Source: JACCTI01 sp051005695
Lineage (GTDB): Bacteria; Verrucomicrobiota; Verrucomicrobiia; Chthoniobacterales; UBA10450
Direction of reading: 5' to 3'
DNA length: 64,000 nt
NCBI GenBank assembly: GCA_051005695.1
Contig: JBPCJC010000054.1
Span: forward strand, 1 to 64,000
Positions 8,800 to 17,859 of the stretch are shown here, one piece after another. The notes under the pieces were generated by a model that was given only the letters and a program-made list of their open reading frames with translations, made no database searches and was not told the origin of the DNA. The position numbers and the translations under genes were made by a program. Each line of letters opens with the position of its first letter. Position 1 is the first letter of the stretch.

Positions 8800-9565
8800 G
8801 ATGGCGAAGGATGAGGCCGCTCGCGGCGATGCAGGAAAGAATCGCACTCCACGCGGGATTGATCTCCGGCACCGGAGTGTAACTGAGATCGTGCATGGAA
8901 ATGCCCTGCGCGGTCGGATCGGCCGGCGCGGTCGCGCCGCTGCCGTAGAGGAAGCCGAAAGATTTAATTGCCGCAGCGCCGAAACTAATGGTCACGTTGC
9001 CGGTGCCGGAACCGGCGCCCATGTCGGGATTGTTGACCATCCCGGTGACGACCTGGTTGATCCCGCTGCCGGTGACGGTCGCGGCTGAACCGACGGTAAT
9101 GGTGGGCGCGATCAAGGTGACGCCATCGATCGAGAGGGCCATGATCGAACGGATCTGATCCTGGAAGGAGCCGCTCGCGATATCGACGTCGAAGAGAGTG
9201 AAGGAGACGTTGTTGACTCCGTAATTGTAGAGCGCGCTAAAGTTGACGCTCATCTGCACGGCTTGCGAGGTGTTCGCGAGATCCACGTGCAGGACTAACG
9301 AGTTCTGCACCGGAGTGAGGCCGCCTTCGATGATGTTCAAGACCGCGGGAATGTTGCTCCCGCCTTTCGGGGTGAACTGGCCGGTGTCGCCGGAAAGCGT
9401 AAGCGTGATGTCGTTGCCCGCGCGTGCGGGATCGATGTTGTAGGAATTACTGAGGCTGCCCGGAGCCCACGTCACCGTGTCCCAATCCAGAGTCACGGCG
9501 GAAACCTTCTCCGCGCTCAGCGCGATAAGAAGCAAGACGAATGAGTAACAAAGAGTGCGTAACAT
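8780..9565 (-). CDS. Secreted protein with exosortase-type C-terminal sorting tail
   Basis: A 261-residue protein from the ATG at 9565 with a signal peptide (LCYSFVLLLIALSAEKVSA). The middle is a Gly/Ser/Thr/Asn-rich beta domain without a recognised fold. The C-terminus has the tripartite PEP-CTERM-like layout: VPEINP, then a hydrophobic helix (AWSAILSCIAASGLIL), then basic RHRASVRK. It should be recognised and processed by the exosortase divergently encoded 120 bases away. It is the only such tail I found in the window. Confidence 0.82.
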   Translation of the reverse strand: MLRTLCYSFVLLLIALSAEKVSAVTLDWDTVTWAPGSLSNSYNIDPARAGNDITLTLSGDTGQFTPKGGSNIPAVLNIIEGGLTPVQNSLVLHVDLANTSQAVQMSVNFSALYNYGVNNVSFTLFDVDIASGSFQDQIRSIMALSIDGVTLIAPTITVGSAATVTGSGINQVVTGMVNNPDMGAGSGTGNVTISFGAAAIKSFGFLYGSGATAPADPTAQGISMHDLSYTPVPEINPAWSAILSCIAASGLILRHRASVRK

Positions 9566-9685
9566 GGGAGAAAGGAAACCGCTGCTATCTAAGCAGCCCG
9601 CGTGCCGCCTTGTCGCGCTCTCGAGCAAATCTGGCTTTAGCTCTTGGCCTTTCCCGCTGGCGCGCGTAAGTCCTCACGCGATCTC

Positions 9686-11206
9686 ATGGGCATGATCATC
9701 TCGCGCGCGCTCGTTCCCGGAGCGCTTTGGCTCTGGCTCTTCTGGCGCTTGCACGACGAGTGGACGCTGAACGCGCAATACAATTACGGCTGGGGCGTGC
9801 CCTTGTTGGCGGCCTTTCTCTTCGTGATGCGCTGGCCTGATCGGCCGGAGCCACGGCCTTCATCGAGAGATCGCGGCAGTGCTTGGCTGGGGGCGGGTTT
9901 GCTCGCGTTGATTTTTCCGATCCACCTGATCGAGCAGGCGAATCCCGACTGGCGCTTGCTGAACTGGATCCTCGCATTCGCGGTCGTCGCCTATTCGCTC
10001 CTCGCGCTCGGAGAAATCGGCGGGCGCGGCTGGATTAAACATTTCGCATTTCCGGTTTGCTTCCCGCTGGTGGCGGTGCCGTGGCTGGTGCAGATCGAAA
10101 ATTTCGTCGTGCAAAATTTGACCCACGCGGTCGCCTTTGCCGCGGTGGAAATCGTCGGCTGGCTGGGCGTGGGCGCTTACCAGCTGGGGAACGTGATTGA
10201 ATTGCGCGACGGATTTGTGGGCGTGAATGAAGCCTGCAGCGGCGTGCGCACTTTGCAGGCGTCGATCATGGTCACCCTGGTTCTGGGCGAGCTTTTTTTT
10301 CTGCCGCTGGGGCGGCGCGTCGGCTTGTTCCTCTTCGGGTGCGCCTGGGTTTTTTTCTGCAATATCCTTCGCGCGACCGTGCTGGTGCTGATCGCCGCGA
10401 CTCGCGGAACGAAGGAACTGGAGCATTGGCACGATGCCATCGGCACGATCGGATTAGTCGTCGGCATGGCCGGGCTGGTGATCGCCGGCTGGCTTCTGCG
10501 AACCAGGAATCCCGAAACCGCCGCCGCTCCGCGAAGTGTCACTGCGAGCAGCCCTCCGCCGATTTGGACTCGAACAATCGCCGCGCTCGTCTGGTTGATT
10601 TTTATCTGCGGGGCGACGGAACTTTGGTACCGCGCGCACGAGAAAAACCTGCTGGCCTTGCCGCGCTGGCAGGTGGCGCAGCCTAACGAGTCGTTAGCCG
10701 CGCCGATCGCCGATGAAACCCGCTCGATCCTGCATTATAGCGAAGCCAGCAGCGCCACTTGGCAAAATCCGCCGGGAATACTTTGGTGGAGTTTCTTCGC
10801 GCGCTGGGCCCCGGAACGCGCCGCGCTGCAGTTGGTGCGCAGTCATTCTCCGGAAATTTGTCTGCCCGCCACCGGCCGGACTTTTGTCCGTGAGTTGCCG
10901 CCGGTGGTTGTGCAAACAAAAACCCTGCCGTTGCGTTTTCGCGCCTATCAATTCGAGCAACAGGAACACCAACTTTTCGTTTTCGTCTGCGTGCAGGAAG
11001 ACAAGATCGCGCGCGCTGCCGGCGCGGCTTCCGCGGGCGAATGGAACGCGGGCAGCCGTTTGCTCGCCGCCTGGCGCGGGGAACGCAACCTCGGTCAGCG
11101 ACTCCTGGAAATTGCCGTGATCGGGTTCGAAAACTTCCAGCCGGCGCGCGCGGCCTTCGACGAAACGGTGCGTGCGATGGTTGCGCCTGACAGTTCTACG
11201 GGCTGA
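9686..11206 (+). CDS. Exosortase with C-terminal EpsI-like domain
   Basis: A 506-residue polytopic membrane protein. It carries the exosortase triad Cys184 (NEACSGVRTL), Arg229 (FFCNILRATVL) and His249 (EHWHDAIG), the transpeptidase-like residues that process PEP-CTERM tails. After about residue 290 there is one more membrane helix and a periplasmic domain with SHSPEICLPATGR. That motif resembles EpsI (DUF3485), a partner that is fused here and encoded separately in many genomes. The ATG at 9686 is preferred to a TTG at 9644. Codons near 10683-10697 hold an inverted pair of the window's dispersed word. It opens the plus-strand envelope polysaccharide locus. Confidence 0.9.
   Translation: MGMIISRALVPGALWLWLFWRLHDEWTLNAQYNYGWGVPLLAAFLFVMRWPDRPEPRPSSRDRGSAWLGAGLLALIFPIHLIEQANPDWRLLNWILAFAVVAYSLLALGEIGGRGWIKHFAFPVCFPLVAVPWLVQIENFVVQNLTHAVAFAAVEIVGWLGVGAYQLGNVIELRDGFVGVNEACSGVRTLQASIMVTLVLGELFFLPLGRRVGLFLFGCAWVFFCNILRATVLVLIAATRGTKELEHWHDAIGTIGLVVGMAGLVIAGWLLRTRNPETAAAPRSVTASSPPPIWTRTIAALVWLIFICGATELWYRAHEKNLLALPRWQVAQPNESLAAPIADETRSILHYSEASSATWQNPPGILWWSFFARWAPERAALQLVRSHSPEICLPATGRTFVRELPPVVVQTKTLPLRFRAYQFEQQEHQLFVFVCVQEDKIARAAGAASAGEWNAGSRLLAAWRGERNLGQRLLEIAVIGFENFQPARAAFDETVRAMVAPDSSTG
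10683..10697. repeat. Inverted pair of the dispersed word, 1-nt spacer
   Basis: CTAACGA-G-TCGTTAG, a perfect 7-bp inverted repeat around one G, inside the exosortase gene where it encodes part of QPNESLAAP. The position within a coding region argues against a terminator. Confidence 0.9.
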
Positions 11207-12425
11207 CTTGCGGAATAATCGGCGGGACCGCGATCGTCCCGAGCGAGCTGCTTACGTCCTGGGTGATTTCTCCGGGAAAATGGATGCCGCCTTGATTGCT
11301 CACGTAAACATCGGGAGCTCCCAGGGCGTCGATCAACGCCACCGGCACGTCTCCGTAAGCGTGAATTTCCGCAATCTCAAAGCCATCGCCGGCTGAGGCA
11401 TCGAGCGGCGTGAAACGGACGGCGACGTAGCGCGCGCCCTGCGGATCGAAGTCGACCACGGCTTCGCCCTCTGCGTTTTGTTCCGTGGTGGAGGCGATCG
11501 GTTGCCGGTAATTAATGTCGGTCGAGCCTTTGCCGAGATCGTCGAGAAGGAAAACGTCGAGCCGGCCGGCGCTGGGTACCTGATAACGCGCACTCACGCG
11601 ATTGATCCGCTCGTTTCCCGCCAACTCCACGATCGCGGTCGGGCGCGAATCGCTCGCGGCAAAACGAAACGAAGTCTCTTCGTTGTGGTCAATCATCCGG
11701 CTCGTTTCTTCGCTGGAATTCGAGCTGACGAAAACGATCCGCGCTTTCGCGCGCATGGCCGCGTAATCAAAGCCGCGCTCTTTTTTGTGCGAAGGTTTCG
11801 GGGATTTGGCGCTCGAGATCCAGCCGAGTTGATGATTGGCCAGCACCCGCGGTGCAGCCCAGTTGGAAGGCAATCCGTCGCCTGTGGTGCCTAACGAGGC
11901 CAGGCGCGCAGATTTCGCGACCGTGAAGGCGAGCCGGAGATAACGCGCTTCCACGCCGACGAGGGAAACATTGAAGAGACGCTTGTGATTGAAGGTGGTG
12001 TTGCCATCCACCTCCATCCATTTCGGGCTCGCGGCCGGGAGCTGGCAATTTGAAACCGAAATTTTTAGTTCGCCGGCGGCGGCGGTGTTCTCATTCACAA
12101 AAGTGTAACGATCGCGCACCGGAGTCTCCGGGAGTTTGATCACGAAGGTTGTCTGGCCTTCCTGGAGCGCGCAGCGCACTTGGTCGTCGCCCGTCACGGC
12201 GATCGCGTTGTTGTTCGTCGCGGTCGTGCTCGAAACCGGAATGACGCGGCCGTCGGGCATGGTGCATTCCACCTGCGCACCGGCGACGGCTGGCGCGACG
12301 AGAGTGTGCAGCGGGAGGCCGACATCACTTTTCGCCACGGCGAAGCTGACTGAACTAATGGCCGCGAAGGCCAGGCTCGCGAGCGCGCGAGCGGCGATCC
12401 TGATTGTCTTGGGAGTGCGTTTCAT
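11196..12425 (-). CDS. Secreted protein with F5/8-type C (discoidin-like) domain
   Basis: A 409-residue protein with a signal peptide (RIAARALASLAFAAISSVSFA). Around residues 225-365 there are features of a galactose-binding/discoidin-like domain: SRMIDHNEETSFRFA, AIVELAGNERINRVSARY, YVAVRFTPLD and FEIAEIHAYGDV. Such domains bind carbohydrate or surface ligands. No catalytic domain or sorting tail is visible. It ends convergently with the exosortase gene with an 11-base overlap. A role in surface attachment of exported glycan is plausible but only inferred from location. Confidence 0.65.
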   Translation of the reverse strand: MKRTPKTIRIAARALASLAFAAISSVSFAVAKSDVGLPLHTLVAPAVAGAQVECTMPDGRVIPVSSTTATNNNAIAVTGDDQVRCALQEGQTTFVIKLPETPVRDRYTFVNENTAAAGELKISVSNCQLPAASPKWMEVDGNTTFNHKRLFNVSLVGVEARYLRLAFTVAKSARLASLGTTGDGLPSNWAAPRVLANHQLGWISSAKSPKPSHKKERGFDYAAMRAKARIVFVSSNSSEETSRMIDHNEETSFRFAASDSRPTAIVELAGNERINRVSARYQVPSAGRLDVFLLDDLGKGSTDINYRQPIASTTEQNAEGEAVVDFDPQGARYVAVRFTPLDASAGDGFEIAEIHAYGDVPVALIDALGAPDVYVSNQGGIHFPGEITQDVSSSLGTIAVPPIIPQVSP

Positions 12426-12733
12426 AACGGTCCCTCGTAAAAGCTTAGACTACGCCACGGCGGAAATTTTTCCGAAGGCCGAAAACGTCGGAGACGATTC
12501 CGCGCAAATGTTTTGCAACGCGCCAGCGATTTCGCATTCAGGAACAACCTCGAATTATCTTGATGGCTCTGGGCACCGTCAGTAGAACGGAACCGTTATA
12601 GGCACAGATAATTTCAACAAACTCACGTCAGGATCGCGTTCGTTTTCACCTCTCGGGGAGCTGAAAATCTGGCGCTTTTTGCGTTGCGGCCGTTCGTGGT
12701 ACTACTTCTGCTAACTCAACCTGCATCTCCCAT
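12426..12733. other. 308-bp divergent intergenic region before the EPS export genes
   Basis: Lies between a minus-strand secreted protein and the plus-strand barrel/wza/wzc genes, so both promoters should be here. I see no convincing -10/-35 pair, palindromic operator or riboswitch fold. A near-miss of the dispersed word (CTAACTC) is at 12711-12717. Confidence 0.4.
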
Positions 12734-14047
12734 ATGAGCAGTCATCAAACATCTCTCGGCTCGAAAGTTTCCACCCGAAGCCTAGCCTTCGCGCTTCTCC
12801 TCCCGCTCCTTCTCGTCACTACGCTGGTGCGGGCGCAGGATGCGGTTCGTCCTTCTCTCGCGGGGGAAGCCGCCGCGGAGGCTCGCCGCCAATCCCTCGA
12901 TCACATCCCGTATAATTTGCTCCTCGGTCCGGTGCGTTTTCGTTTCAGCGCGACCGCAGGCGTGGAATACAACGACAACGTCAACGTCGCGGAAGTGAAC
13001 GAGCAGGAAGATTTCATCTTCCGGCCGCAGGTGAACCTGAACGCGCTTTGGCCGATCACCCAGCTCAATACTCTGCGCTTCGACATTGGCTTGGGTTACG
13101 CCTTCTACGCAAGCCATTCCGAATATAATACCAACGGCATTCTGCTTTCTCCGGGTTCCGCGCTTTCCTTCGATATTTTCGTCAGCGATTTCCGGATCAA
13201 CGTCCACGATCGCTTCTCCCTCGAGCAGGATCCGATTGGTGAACCGCAACTCAGCGGCGTCGCGGACTACGGCCGCTTCCAGAACACTGCCGGGGTCTCG
13301 GTCCTGTGGGATTTGAACAAGGCGGTGGTCACGCTCGGTTATGATCACTTCAACTTTATCGCGACGAATAGCGACTTCGATTATTTGGATCGTAATTCCG
13401 ATTCGATTACCGGCTCGGTTAGTTTTGCCGCGACGTCCACGACCGGCATCGGGTTGGAAGGAAGCTTCACCGTGAATGCTTATGACCGTAATGTGCTGAA
13501 TGACTCCGATAGCTACAGCGGCGGTGCCTTCGTCGAAACCCAGATTACTAACTACCTCAAACTGCGCGTCGCCGGCGGCTACCAGAACATTAGTTTCGAT
13601 GGGCGGCTCTTAACCCTCGGGCCTTTCCCCGATGGCAGCTTCCTCTTCTTCCAGGATCGCAGCAGCCTTAACGACTTCTACGTCAACGCGCTCCTTTCGC
13701 ATCGGATCAACGCCGCGATCACCCAGCGCCTTTCGGTTGGTCATGAATCACAGCTCGGGATCAACTCGAACTACATTAAGCTGAACTACGTCCGCCACAC
13801 CGCTACGTGGAATATTATTAATCGCACCCTGCTCTCGACCGAGTTCTTCTATGAGGACGCGGAAGACTCTGGCGGTTTTGTAAACGAGCATTTGCAGCGT
13901 TACGGCGGTGCTCTCAGTCTTGGTTATCAGTTGACGCAGCACGTGACCCTCGGCGCGCGCTACCAATACACGCAAAAAGATTCCGACGTTCCCTTGCGTG
14001 ATTACAAACAAAACCGCGTCTCGCTCGACGGCACCTACAGCTTCTAA
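12734..14047 (+). CDS. Outer-membrane beta-barrel protein of the EPS locus
   Basis: A 437-residue protein with signal peptide (LAFALLLPLLLVTTLVRAQ). After about residue 70 there are alternating amphipathic strands rich in aromatic girdle residues, ending in aromatic-terminated strands (LDGTYSF at the C-terminus), typical of outer-membrane barrels. The segment YNDNVNVAEVNEQEDFIFRP resembles the start of BBP2/OprB-like barrels found in exopolysaccharide loci. It sits directly before wza and wzc homologues and probably helps export or anchor the polymer. No exact family assigned. Confidence 0.75.
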   Translation: MSSHQTSLGSKVSTRSLAFALLLPLLLVTTLVRAQDAVRPSLAGEAAAEARRQSLDHIPYNLLLGPVRFRFSATAGVEYNDNVNVAEVNEQEDFIFRPQVNLNALWPITQLNTLRFDIGLGYAFYASHSEYNTNGILLSPGSALSFDIFVSDFRINVHDRFSLEQDPIGEPQLSGVADYGRFQNTAGVSVLWDLNKAVVTLGYDHFNFIATNSDFDYLDRNSDSITGSVSFAATSTTGIGLEGSFTVNAYDRNVLNDSDSYSGGAFVETQITNYLKLRVAGGYQNISFDGRLLTLGPFPDGSFLFFQDRSSLNDFYVNALLSHRINAAITQRLSVGHESQLGINSNYIKLNYVRHTATWNIINRTLLSTEFFYEDAEDSGGFVNEHLQRYGGALSLGYQLTQHVTLGARYQYTQKDSDVPLRDYKQNRVSLDGTYSF

Positions 14048-14070
14048 ACTTGGAGAACACTTGCAGCTGT

Positions 14071-14754
14071 ATGAGAACTTGGGCCTTCACCTTCCTCCTC
14101 GCTTCGTCGTTGCTCGGCTCGCCGCTGCGCGCGCAGGAGGCGAACCCGCCCGTCCTGCAAGCGCAACCCGTCCGCACGATCGCTCCGGAACCGCCGACCA
14201 CCAGCACGGTCATGCGGACCAACTCCATGAACGTGCTCGACGATCGGACCCGGCTCGGGTCTAACGACTTCGTTAGCTTCCGCGTGGTCGAAGATCGCGA
14301 TAACGAATCTCAGCGTCTCCGGGTTAACGACAACGGCCAGCTTGAAGTTCCTTACGTCGGTTTAGTCCAGGCCGCGGGCAAGACCTCGAAGGAGCTGGCC
14401 TACACCATCAAAGGCGCGCTCGAGAAAGAATATTACTACCACGCCACCGTGATCATCGCGGTCGATCACGTCAGCGAAAAATCGCGCGGGAAGGTCTACG
14501 TTTATGGCGCCGTCAAAGGCCAGGGACCGCAGGAGATTCCACCCGATGAAGATTACACCGTCAGCAAGGCGGTTATTCGCGCTGGCGGCTTCGGCGATTT
14601 CGCGGACAAACGCAAAATCAAACTGACCCGCAAAGGCGGCGAAACTAAGACCATCGATCTCAAGCGCGTGATCGAACAGGGCCGGACGGACGAAGATATC
14701 GCGGTGCAACCGGACGACCAGATTTACGTCCCGCAGAAGTTAGTCAATTTCTAG
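14071..14754 (+). CDS. Wza/GumB-type polysaccharide export protein
   Basis: A 227-residue periplasmic/outer-membrane protein with signal peptide (WAFTFLLASSLLGSPLRAQ). Residues about 50-130 form the Poly_export domain (LGSNDFVSFRVVED, LRVNDNGQLEVPYVGLVQAAGKT). A following SLBB-like domain contains VYVYGAVKGQGPQEIPPDE and a VQPDDQIYVPQKLVNF ending. It should form the outer-membrane exit channel paired with the Wzc homologue, which starts two bases after its stop. No lipobox cysteine is evident. The ATG at 14071 is preferred; a GGAG lies at 14052-14055. Confidence 0.88.
   Translation: MRTWAFTFLLASSLLGSPLRAQEANPPVLQAQPVRTIAPEPPTTSTVMRTNSMNVLDDRTRLGSNDFVSFRVVEDRDNESQRLRVNDNGQLEVPYVGLVQAAGKTSKELAYTIKGALEKEYYYHATVIIAVDHVSEKSRGKVYVYGAVKGQGPQEIPPDEDYTVSKAVIRAGGFGDFADKRKIKLTRKGGETKTIDLKRVIEQGRTDEDIAVQPDDQIYVPQKLVNF
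14261..14276. repeat. Inverted pair of the dispersed word, 2-nt spacer
   Basis: CTAACGACTTCGTTAG, a 7-bp inverted repeat with a CT spacer, inside the wza-like gene where it encodes SNDFVS. It is the second head-to-head pair in the window and, like the first, lies within coding sequence. Confidence 0.9.
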
Positions 14755-14755
14755 T

Positions 14756-16924
14756 ATGCAAGCTCCCGCTGCCGCCCGTCCCGCGACTGCTCCCTGGACG
14801 ACTTCCTTCATCACTCGCATTCATCGCTACAAAGCGCTCCTGCTGCGCCGCTGGTGGATTCCGCTTCTGACTGTTTGCTTGGGGCTCTTCGTCCAAGCCT
14901 GGCTGATTTACCAGACGCCGCCCTCATTCATGTCCATGAGCAAGATGATGCTCGCGGGCAAGTTGAACATCAGCCAGAACGCCGTCTACAGCGAAGACAG
15001 CGTTAACTTCTACGGCACCCAGACGCAGCTTATGCAAAGCACCGAAGTCCGGCGCGATGCCGAAGCGCTCGTGCGTTCGATGCACCCGGAAATGCAACCG
15101 GTGCCAGTGGAACTTTCGGTCGCCCAAAAACCGCGCACCTCCATCTTCGATCTCCAGGCGATCGGCGCCACGCCCGAGTATACCCAGGCGTACCTGAACG
15201 CGGTCATGCAGAAGTACCTCGATTTCAAAAAAGGGATGCGCGAGGACCAGGGGCACAACGTCACCACCGCGATCACCGAACAGCTTATCCAAGTCGAGAA
15301 AGACCTGCGCAACGGCGAGGACGAAATGCTCGAATTCCAGAAGCAGAATAACATCGGCTTCATCCAGGAAGAGGGTAACAGCGCCGCGCAATACCTCGTT
15401 AGGCTAAATCAGCAATACGCCAGCCTGAAAACTGAATACGAGCTTCTTGAAAAACTCGATCTCGACCAGAATCTCGATCGCGGCCCCGCCTCCAATCGCC
15501 CGGAGAGCGCGCCCGCGCCGGCTGCCGCAGACGCCGCGCCGCCCGAAGGAACCGGCATGCCGTTTTCCGATGTCGGACCGGAAGCCGATTACCTAAAGGC
15601 AAAACAAGCCGTCCAATTGCTGAAGGCGGAACGCGACACCTTATCGAAGGATTTGCGCCCGAAGCATCCGAAGATCCTCAAGTTGAACGACGAGATCACT
15701 AAGCAGGAGAATCTCATTAAACTCTTCCGCGCGGATGCGGTCGAGAAGCTCGCTACGCGCCGGCTTTCCATCGGCAAACAAATGGAAAACCTCCAGGTCA
15801 ACATCAAGGAATGGGAGAGCAAAGCGCTCGATCTCAGCCAGCGCCTCGCGCAATTCAATCGCCTCAAGGGCAAGGTCGATCGCCTCAAGCTCCTTTACGA
15901 TCGCCTCTCGAACAGTGTCAAAGACGTCGGTGTCTCGCAAGTGGTCGACGGCAGCGACCAGGTCTCGATCATGGAAATGGGAAGCACGCCGATCTCCGTG
16001 CGCCCGGGATTACTCAAGAGTTTGCTCATCGGTCTTGGTTGCGGCCTGCTCGCGGGTATCGCCGTCCTTCTACTCCTTGATCGAATCGACGACCGGATGG
16101 CTTCCTTCGGCGAATTCCAAAATCATTTTTCCGAGAACGTCCTTGGCCAGATTCCGCGCGAAAAAACCAAGGGCAAAGTCAGCCTGCTGCAAGCGGACGA
16201 CGCGCGCCACATTTTTGCCGAATCGTATCGCAACATTCGCTCCTCGATTTTCTTTATGCCCTGCGAAGGGCCTCGCCCGAAAACGCTCCTCATTACGAGC
16301 GCCGTGCCTAACGAGGGCAAGTCCACCATCTCCGCCAATCTCGCGATCACCTTCGCGCTTTCCGGGGCCAAGACTTTGCTGATTGATGGCGATCTCCGGC
16401 GCGGCGCGCAACGCGAAGCCTTCGACCTTTCCTCACGGATCGGTTTCTCCGAAGTCCTCAAAGGCGAAGTCAATTGGCAGGAAGTGGTCGTGCCGACGGC
16501 TTATCCAAACCTCTTCGTGCTTCCGCGCGGCAAGACTCTTTCGCAACCGAGTGAACACCTCCTGCGCGACACCACCGATCGGTTGCTCCAGGAAATTTAC
16601 CACCACTACGATTACATCATCATCGATAGCTCGCCGGTTTTGGCCGCGGATGACACTACCAGCCTCGCGCCGAAGATCGACGCCACCCTTTTCGTTGTCC
16701 GGCTCTCCTACACCTCCGCTCGCCTAACGAAGAAGTCGCTCGAGCTCCTCTACAATCGGCAGGTCAACGTCCCCGGCGTTATCCTTAACTACGTCGATAC
16801 CTCCTTGCCCGAGTACTATTACTATCAGTACTCCGAGTACTACAACACGCCGGTGCCGGAAGAAGATCGCCACGGGCTCCCGGCCGCGCTCCAAGAGCAC
16901 GGCAATCACAACTTGCCCTCGTAA
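14756..16924 (+). CDS. Wzc-like polysaccharide co-polymerase / tyrosine autokinase
   Basis: A 722-residue inner-membrane protein. It has an N-terminal Wzz domain with a first membrane segment near residue 30 and a long coiled-coil periplasmic region about 170-400. A second membrane helix lies at about 417-442. The BY-kinase domain has Walker A in SAVPNEGKSTISAN (about 513-526), Walker A' LLIDGDLRR (about 541) and Walker B YIIIDSSPVL (about 620). The C-terminus has a tyrosine cluster (EYYYYQYSEYYN, about 685-697), the autophosphorylation site set. It controls chain length and assembly of the exported polymer together with the adjacent Wza homologue. The Walker A codons PNE coincide with a copy of the dispersed word at 16308. 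Confidence 0.93.
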   Translation: MQAPAAARPATAPWTTSFITRIHRYKALLLRRWWIPLLTVCLGLFVQAWLIYQTPPSFMSMSKMMLAGKLNISQNAVYSEDSVNFYGTQTQLMQSTEVRRDAEALVRSMHPEMQPVPVELSVAQKPRTSIFDLQAIGATPEYTQAYLNAVMQKYLDFKKGMREDQGHNVTTAITEQLIQVEKDLRNGEDEMLEFQKQNNIGFIQEEGNSAAQYLVRLNQQYASLKTEYELLEKLDLDQNLDRGPASNRPESAPAPAAADAAPPEGTGMPFSDVGPEADYLKAKQAVQLLKAERDTLSKDLRPKHPKILKLNDEITKQENLIKLFRADAVEKLATRRLSIGKQMENLQVNIKEWESKALDLSQRLAQFNRLKGKVDRLKLLYDRLSNSVKDVGVSQVVDGSDQVSIMEMGSTPISVRPGLLKSLLIGLGCGLLAGIAVLLLLDRIDDRMASFGEFQNHFSENVLGQIPREKTKGKVSLLQADDARHIFAESYRNIRSSIFFMPCEGPRPKTLLITSAVPNEGKSTISANLAITFALSGAKTLLIDGDLRRGAQREAFDLSSRIGFSEVLKGEVNWQEVVVPTAYPNLFVLPRGKTLSQPSEHLLRDTTDRLLQEIYHHYDYIIIDSSPVLAADDTTSLAPKIDATLFVVRLSYTSARLTKKSLELLYNRQVNVPGVILNYVDTSLPEYYYYQYSEYYNTPVPEEDRHGLPAALQEHGNHNLPS

Positions 16925-16991
16925 TCTTCCGGCGCAGAAACCGTGCGCAGGTTTCCGAAGCGGCGTCTTTGCATTATCAAAGAGTAGCCGC

Positions 16992-17849
16992 GTGAAAAAT
17001 TCCGCCACCCGGCCGCGGCCGCGAATGCCAAATTTCGGATACCATCTGGCGCGCGCGCAGGGCGCAGCCTTTCGCCGGGTCTACGCCGCTTGCCTGCCCG
17101 CCATTGTCCGTCGGCCGATCCGGCATCGCCGCGCGCTTCCATTCGAAGTTTACTCCTATTCCGGTGAAGCCGCGCTTCCCGAACAGGTCGGCTCCATCCG
17201 CTCCTTGCTCCGTCACGCCGGCTCTCCGAAAAAATTTACCGTTGTCTCGGATGGTACTTATTCGCCCCGCAGCCGCGCGCTCCTGCAGGCGCTCGATCCC
17301 GTCGTGCAGGTTGCGGATGCGCTCCCTTCCGCAGAAATCCCAGCCGATCTGCGCCCGTATCTCACCGCGCATCCTACCGGCCGGCAACTCGCCTTGATCA
17401 TGTCGTTGCCCATTGCCGGCCCCGCGCTCTATGTAGATTCCGACGTGCTCTTCTTTCCCGGCGCTGCGGCTTTATCATCGTTTGCTCCGGAGCAAAATCT
17501 TTACCTCACAGATTGCCGGCTCTCCGCCGACGAGCGTCTCCTGCACGCTCCCGAAGAAGGAACTCATCCGGTCAACACCGGCGTCCTCTTTCTCGCGCAC
17601 CCGCTCGACTGCTCGTTAGGCCTGGAACGCTTCCGCCAACTTTCCGCGCCGCCGACCTTCTTCACCAACCAAACCATCGCGCACCTCGCCCTGCATGCGG
17701 ACGGCGCCAAGGCTTTCGATCCGGAAAAATTCGTTCTCCAACTCGACGATCAATTTGTTTATCCCGATTGTTACGCCAGCCGCGCGCTCGTCCTCCGCCA
17801 TTACGTCAACCCGGTGCGGCACAAATTCTGGACCGCGATGTCTCGTTAG
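16992..17849 (+). CDS. Putative GT-A fold glycosyltransferase (GT8-like)
   Basis: A 285-residue protein with a DxD-type motif in LYVDSDVLFF, NTGVLFLAHP and a late HYVNPVRHKFW. These are arranged as in nucleotide-diphospho-sugar transferases of the GT8-like group, where the DxD binds the metal and sugar nucleotide and the late His completes the site. No signal peptide. First of the long run of glycosyltransferases behind wzc. Its TAG stop is formed by a copy of the dispersed word (TCGTTAG, 17843-17849). Exact family and sugar specificity unknown. Confidence 0.68.
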   Translation: MKNSATRPRPRMPNFGYHLARAQGAAFRRVYAACLPAIVRRPIRHRRALPFEVYSYSGEAALPEQVGSIRSLLRHAGSPKKFTVVSDGTYSPRSRALLQALDPVVQVADALPSAEIPADLRPYLTAHPTGRQLALIMSLPIAGPALYVDSDVLFFPGAAALSSFAPEQNLYLTDCRLSADERLLHAPEEGTHPVNTGVLFLAHPLDCSLGLERFRQLSAPPTFFTNQTIAHLALHADGAKAFDPEKFVLQLDDQFVYPDCYASRALVLRHYVNPVRHKFWTAMSR

Positions 17850-17859
17850 GGCAAGGCCG

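Noticed and set aside
16937..16955. GAAACC/GGTTTC hairpin after the wzc-like gene, as a terminator
   Set aside because: The stem is only 6 bp with a 7-nt loop and no T-tract, and the downstream genes continue in the same direction.
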